Assembly: GCA_017503105.1 (NCBI GenBank) | Contig: JAFVTS010000010.1 | Coordinates: 112,862 to 176,861, forward strand | DNA length: 64,000 nt | Direction: 5' to 3' | Source of the DNA: Clostridia bacterium | GTDB taxonomy: Bacteria > Bacillota > Clostridia > Oscillospirales > CAG-272 | Shown here: positions 61,205-64,000 of the stretch, piece by piece | How positions within the stretch are numbered: position 1 is the first letter of the stretch | Layout of the letters: each line of letters starts with the position of its first letter | Notes under the pieces: generated by a model | Told to the model about the DNA's origin: nothing | Seen by the model: only the letters and a program-made list of their open reading frames with translations | The model's database searches: none | Position numbers and translations under genes: made by a program

Positions 61205-61248
61205 GCAAAAACAAAATACGGCATACCTCTTTTGGGATATGCCGTATT
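61205..61248 (-). terminator. terminator of the Hyi-like gene
   Basis: On the minus strand AATACGGCATA (61238-61248) pairs with TATGCCGTATT (61215-61225), followed by TTGTTTTT. Confidence 0.9.
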
Positions 61249-61260
61249 CTTGCAGGACTG

Positions 61261-62049
61261 TCATTCAGAGCCGTGCTCCCCGTGCTTTAACCCTTTTTTT
61301 CCGTAAAGCTCCATCGCTTTTCTGAGGCTTTCTTCCGCGCCCACCGTCGGCTTATATTCAAGACCGCAAGCACCCGTGTAGCCCGCCTCGTCTATTTTGT
61401 CGAAAATGAAGTTGTAGTTGTTCTCCCCGAGCCAGGGGTCTATCCTTCCCGGGTGGGCGGCACAGTGCAGATGGGCGATGAGCTCGAGGTTTTCCGTAAC
61501 GCTCGTGACTATGTTGCCCTCCATAACCTGCTGGTGATATATGTCGTAGATGAGCTTAACGTTCGGATGGTTTACTTCCTTTATTATATCAAAGCCCTCG
61601 TATGCCGACCAAAGATAGTAGCCGGGGTGGTTGACGTAGGTGTTGAGCGGCTCTATCATAACGGTGACACCGCTCTTTTCAAGAATAGGCTTTGCCGCGC
61701 GGAGAGCCGCAACGATGGACGCGTGCTGCTCCTCCCTCGGTGCGCCCGTGTCCTGACCGACCTGAGTTATCAGGCGCTTTACACCGAGCTTGTTTGCCGC
61801 CGCGCAGGACTTCTCAAGCCCTTCGAGCCAAAGTCCTCTGTGTTCGGGCGAGGTCATACGCCATTCGGTCGTGCACATACTGAGCATCTCAACGCCGCAT
61901 TCGTCAAGCGTTGCTTTCACCTTGTCAAGGTCGAGGTGCTCCCATTTATATGTTTCGACGGCGTCGTAGCCGAGTGCCGCCGCGCGCCTTACGGCGTCGC
62001 AAAAATCAAGATTGCCGAAAAAGCAGGGAATAGCTACGCAAAGTCTCAT
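61261..62049 (-). CDS. hydroxypyruvate isomerase/sugar phosphate isomerase-like TIM-barrel protein
   Basis: 262 aa, the normal length of the Hyi family. Motifs: FGNLDFCDAVRRAAALGYDAVE at the start, IEPLNTYVNHPGYYL with the metal-binding Glu, LIYDIYHQQVMEGN with Asp/His, HLHCAAHPGRIDPWLGENNYNFIF and a final GLEYKP with the second Glu. These four metal ligands are those of the xylose-isomerase-like AP-endonuclease fold. Members isomerise hydroxypyruvate and tartronate semialdehyde or epimerise ketoses; the actual substrate here is open. A consensus promoter lies 80 bp upstream, overlapped by a perfect palindrome, and an AraC regulator is encoded divergently. Confidence 0.88.
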   Translation of the reverse strand: MRLCVAIPCFFGNLDFCDAVRRAAALGYDAVETYKWEHLDLDKVKATLDECGVEMLSMCTTEWRMTSPEHRGLWLEGLEKSCAAANKLGVKRLITQVGQDTGAPREEQHASIVAALRAAKPILEKSGVTVMIEPLNTYVNHPGYYLWSAYEGFDIIKEVNHPNVKLIYDIYHQQVMEGNIVTSVTENLELIAHLHCAAHPGRIDPWLGENNYNFIFDKIDEAGYTGACGLEYKPTVGAEESLRKAMELYGKKGLKHGEHGSE

Positions 62050-62122
62050 AATTTTCTATCTCCTAAAAAACTTTCTTGCATTTTTTTAAAAAAGCCCTTT
62101 TCAAAATTGAATCTTTATGGTA

Positions 62123-62138
62123 CAATATAATTATATTG
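62123..62138. promoter_or_regulatory. perfect 16-bp palindrome over the -10 of the Hyi-like gene
   Basis: CAATATAATTATATTG is its own reverse complement and covers the -10 box. It belongs to a set of three ATATTGC sequences at 62133-62139, 62166-62172 and 62186-62192, candidates for AraC binding half-sites. Confidence 0.5.
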
Positions 62139-62158
62139 CAGACAAAACGCTGTGTCAA
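62130..62158 (-). promoter_or_regulatory. promoter of the Hyi-like gene
   Basis: Minus strand: TTGACA (62153-62158), 17 bases, TATAAT (62130-62135). Confidence 0.85.
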
Positions 62159-62197
62159 TGACAATATATTGCGCAAAGTATAAGGATATTGCATAAA

Positions 62198-62953
62198 ATG
62201 AATGATTTTAAGTTAAAGCTGCCTTTAGAACTTAACACGGTTTCCACGGGAACGAAGCAAAATCACGTGCAAAGACCCGATGGCGCGCCGTGGCATCAGT
62301 TCATATGGGTAAAATCAGGCTCGGGCGTCTTCAGAATGCGGGATGAATCGTTTCTTCTGACGTCGGGAAAGGGAATATTTATGCGTGCGGACGTTCCGTG
62401 CTCTTACTACGGAGAGGATCTGCATACCGCTTGGTGCGCGTTCTTTACCACCGAGCACCTTGTGAAATACGTGCTTGGCGAGAGGGAATATCTTTTGTTC
62501 GACGTTCCCGATTTTCTTGACGAAGCAACGAAGGAGCTTCAGATCTTAGCGAGAGGGAACACGACGACGCTTGCCCTCTCAGCAGCCTCTTATTCTTACG
62601 TGACGGAGTTGTTTTCCGCCATAACGGTGAGCAGGAAGGAAACGCAGGACGCCGTAAAGGACTTTCTTTATCAGAACTACCAGAAGCCCCTCACCCTTGA
62701 CGAGATAGCGAGTGCCGTCGGGCTTGACCGCTTCTCGCTTTGCAGACTCTATAAAGAGCGGTGCGGGACGAGCGTGATGAGGGAGCTTAACGAGATAAGA
62801 ATATCCAAAGCAAAAAGAATGTTAAGATATACCTCCGAGCCAATAGAGACGGTTGGCAGGCTCACGGGCTTTGAAAGTCACAGCTATTTTGCCAAGCGCT
62901 TTGGCGAGGCTTGCGGTTGCTCTCCGAGAGAGTATCGGAATAAATTTATGTAA
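62198..62953 (+). CDS. AraC family transcriptional regulator
   Basis: 251 aa from the ATG at 62198 (AAGG upstream); the TTG at 62189 is too near that site. The N-terminal cupin-like sensor (HQFIWVKSGSGVFRMRDE, KGIFMRADVPCSYYGE, WCAFFTTE) suggests binding of a sugar-like ligand. The C-terminal DNA-binding half has DFLYQNYQKPLTLDEIASAVGLDRFSLCRLYKERCGTS and ETVGRLTGFESHSYFAKRFGEACGCSPREYR, typical of AraC proteins. It is divergent from the Hyi-like gene and probably activates it. Confidence 0.92.
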   Translation: MNDFKLKLPLELNTVSTGTKQNHVQRPDGAPWHQFIWVKSGSGVFRMRDESFLLTSGKGIFMRADVPCSYYGEDLHTAWCAFFTTEHLVKYVLGEREYLLFDVPDFLDEATKELQILARGNTTTLALSAASYSYVTELFSAITVSRKETQDAVKDFLYQNYQKPLTLDEIASAVGLDRFSLCRLYKERCGTSVMRELNEIRISKAKRMLRYTSEPIETVGRLTGFESHSYFAKRFGEACGCSPREYRNKFM

Positions 62954-63010
62954 GTTCGAAATAAAAAAGGACGGACGCAGGTAAAAAACAGCGACAGCCC
63001 TTTTATTATC

Positions 63011-63442
63011 TCAATATTCGTCCTCGTCCTCTTCAGCGGCTTCCTTTGCCGCCTCCTCGTCAAGCTCGTCGTTAAAGAACGTGATGTTGTCGGCGTTTGT
63101 GTAATAAGAATCACCGATCTCGCTGACAAAGCGGATCTCTTCGTCGTCGAAGTTGTAGAAGTTGCCCTTTAGGTGGACGTTTTTCGCCGCCTTGCAGAGC
63201 AGCTCAAGGAATTCGTCGGAATTAAATTCATCAACCTCCGCTCCGAATTCCTCGGAAACGCTTACGCATACCTCGGCGTCAGGTGCCGCTGTTTCGTACT
63301 CGTCGTCAAAAGAAAAGTACTCGTCGTCAAGAACGAGAACGTCGTCAAGCTCGCCCGACTTCATATAGGCTATGAGCTTGCTGACGTGGGCCTTTTCGCC
63401 CGTGATGGTTATGTCAAAGCAAACGGACTCGTAAAAAATCAT
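63011..63442 (-). CDS. small acidic cytoplasmic protein of unknown function
   Basis: 143 aa; AAGGAG is 7 bases before the ATG at 63442, and a consensus promoter precedes it. The protein is strikingly acidic (DDEYFSFDDEYE, tail EEAAKEAAEEDEDEY). The first 40 residues (FDITITGEKAHVSKLIAYMKSGEL) look like one beta-alpha unit and may fold with later strands (VHLKGNFYNF, EIRFVSEIGDSYY). No signal peptide or known motif is seen; I do not recognise the family. Confidence 0.75.
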   Translation of the reverse strand: MIFYESVCFDITITGEKAHVSKLIAYMKSGELDDVLVLDDEYFSFDDEYETAAPDAEVCVSVSEEFGAEVDEFNSDEFLELLCKAAKNVHLKGNFYNFDDEEIRFVSEIGDSYYTNADNITFFNDELDEEAAKEAAEEDEDEY

Positions 63443-63486
63443 ATATACTCCTTAAAAAAGATGGGTGGAAAAGCATTTTTATTTAG

Positions 63487-63516
63487 AGTATAGCACAAGA
63501 ATATTCCGCTTGTCAA
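63487..63516 (-). promoter_or_regulatory. promoter of the acidic protein gene
   Basis: Minus strand: TTGACA (63511-63516), 18 bases, TATACT (63487-63492). Confidence 0.75.
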
Positions 63517-63600
63517 TAAGTTTGAAAAACTTGTATAAATTTTCCTGCAAGCCCTGAAAACACTAAAAAACAAAAAAAATAAAAAAAATTTCAAAACCTC

Positions 63601-63629
63601 TTGACAAACGGATAATCATCTGCTATAAT
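63601..63629 (+). promoter_or_regulatory. promoter of the tRNA operon
   Basis: TTGACA (63601-63606), 17 bases, TATAAT (63624-63629): full consensus. Confidence 0.9.
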
Positions 63630-63644
63630 AATTAAGCATCAAAC

Positions 63645-63720
63645 GGAAGGTTAGCTCAGTTGGGAGAGCATCTGCCTTACAAGCAGAGGGTCATAGGTTC
63701 GAGCCCTATACTTTCCACCA
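63645..63720 (+). tRNA. tRNA-Val (TAC)
   Basis: 76 nt with encoded CCA. Anticodon loop CTTACAA gives anticodon TAC. Acceptor GGAAGGT/ACTTTCC (one G-U) and T stem ATAGG/CCTAT are well paired. Confidence 0.95.
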
Positions 63721-63748
63721 AGGTCTTTTAAAGACTTTTTTCAAGAAT

Positions 63749-63825
63749 GGCTTGGTAGCTCAGTTGGTTAGAGCGCTAGCCTGTCACGCTAGAGGTCGTG
63801 GGTTCGAGCCCCATCCGAGTCGCCA
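63749..63825 (+). tRNA. tRNA-Asp (GTC)
   Basis: 77 nt with encoded CCA. Anticodon loop CTGTCAC gives GTC; acceptor GGCTTGG/CCGAGTC pairs with two G-U; discriminator G fits tRNA-Asp. Confidence 0.95.
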
Positions 63826-63835
63826 TTCTTGATAT

Positions 63836-63911
63836 GCCTCTGTAGCTCAGTTGGTAGAGCAGGGGACTGAAAATCCCCGTGTCACTGGTTCGATTCCCGT
63901 TCGAGGCACCA
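63836..63911 (+). tRNA. tRNA-Phe (GAA)
   Basis: 76 nt with encoded CCA. Anticodon loop CTGAAAA gives GAA; anticodon stem GGGGA/TCCCC is perfect. Two pairs are broken: T6 with C67 in the acceptor and T51 with C63 in the T stem. Confidence 0.92.
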
Positions 63912-63912
63912 T

Positions 63913-63955
63913 AAAATAAGAACACACGCAAAGCTTGTGTTCTTATTTTATTTTT
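63913..63955 (+). terminator. terminator of the tRNA operon
   Basis: AAAATAAGAACACA (63913-63926) pairs perfectly with TGTGTTCTTATTTT (63936-63949), then ATTTTT. Confidence 0.9.
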
Positions 63956-64000
63956 GATTTACAGTCTAAACATAAAAGTATAATAAAAAGAATAAAAAAA

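Noticed and set aside
1..64000. CRISPR arrays, prophage genes, transposase genes, rRNA
   Set aside because: Looked for and not seen; the repeats present are protein modules or short intergenic motifs.

Overview
This window looks like a chromosomal segment from an anaerobic, spore-forming Firmicute of the class Clostridia. The evidence is a SpoVAF/GerA-type spore protein, a Trp-specific T-box leader, an HrcA-type CIRCE site before clpB, a Firmicutes-type (type 2) galT, a BspA-like leucine-rich-repeat surface protein, AGGAGG-type ribosome sites and TTGACA-17-TATAAT promoters throughout. Genus and species cannot be read from the sequence. All family calls are by eye from translated sequence; no search was run.

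Positions 1-2400: an operon on the minus strand (SDR oxidoreductase, then an NAD-dependent epimerase-like gene cut by the window edge), divergent from an AraC regulator. Positions 2815-37269: the dominant feature, four very large secreted proteins (2953, 2830, 1929 and 2314 aa). Each combines a heparinase II/III-like (alginate-lyase-fold) polysaccharide lyase region with 3 to 6 InlB-type B-repeats, nearly all followed by a roughly 200-residue beta-sandwich (lectin/LamG-like) module. Each gene has its own promoter, and a terminator follows each. A small lipoprotein, a U32 peptidase-family gene and a 52-aa ORF translationally coupled to the third giant lie among them. Together they look like an extracellular machine for binding and cutting an acidic polysaccharide, probably a glycosaminoglycan or uronate polymer. 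Three giants share an N-terminal domain and an altered His motif; the third giant keeps the canonical motif and has its domains in another order.

Positions 37270-39605: a visibly AT-richer island with a candidate structured RNA (own promoter, 26 base pairs of long-range helix, Rho-independent terminator) directly before a secreted HtrA/trypsin-like protease lipoprotein. Positions 39613-46700: a MarR regulator with an acyl-CoA synthetase, spoVAF, and a Trp T-box controlling a stand-alone trpB followed by asd. Positions 46737-59734: housekeeping genes clpB, galT, tcdA, nagA, yifB/comM and pepT, plus a four-helix membrane protein and a 993-aa BspA-like protein. Positions 59847-63442: a membrane protein carrying a ribosomal L7/L12 C-terminal-like domain, a hydroxypyruvate-isomerase-like gene divergent from a second AraC regulator, and a small acidic protein. 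Positions 63645-63911: a Val-Asp-Phe tRNA operon with promoter and terminator.

Functional links: sugar-catabolic genes (SDR, epimerase, Hyi-like, nagA, galT) and two AraC regulators surround the polysaccharide lyase cluster, which fits a glycan-degrading lifestyle. The intergenic regions also carry short recurring sequences (an AAAATTTAACACGGG motif and a GCGAAATTAAGATA motif) that no annotated feature explains.
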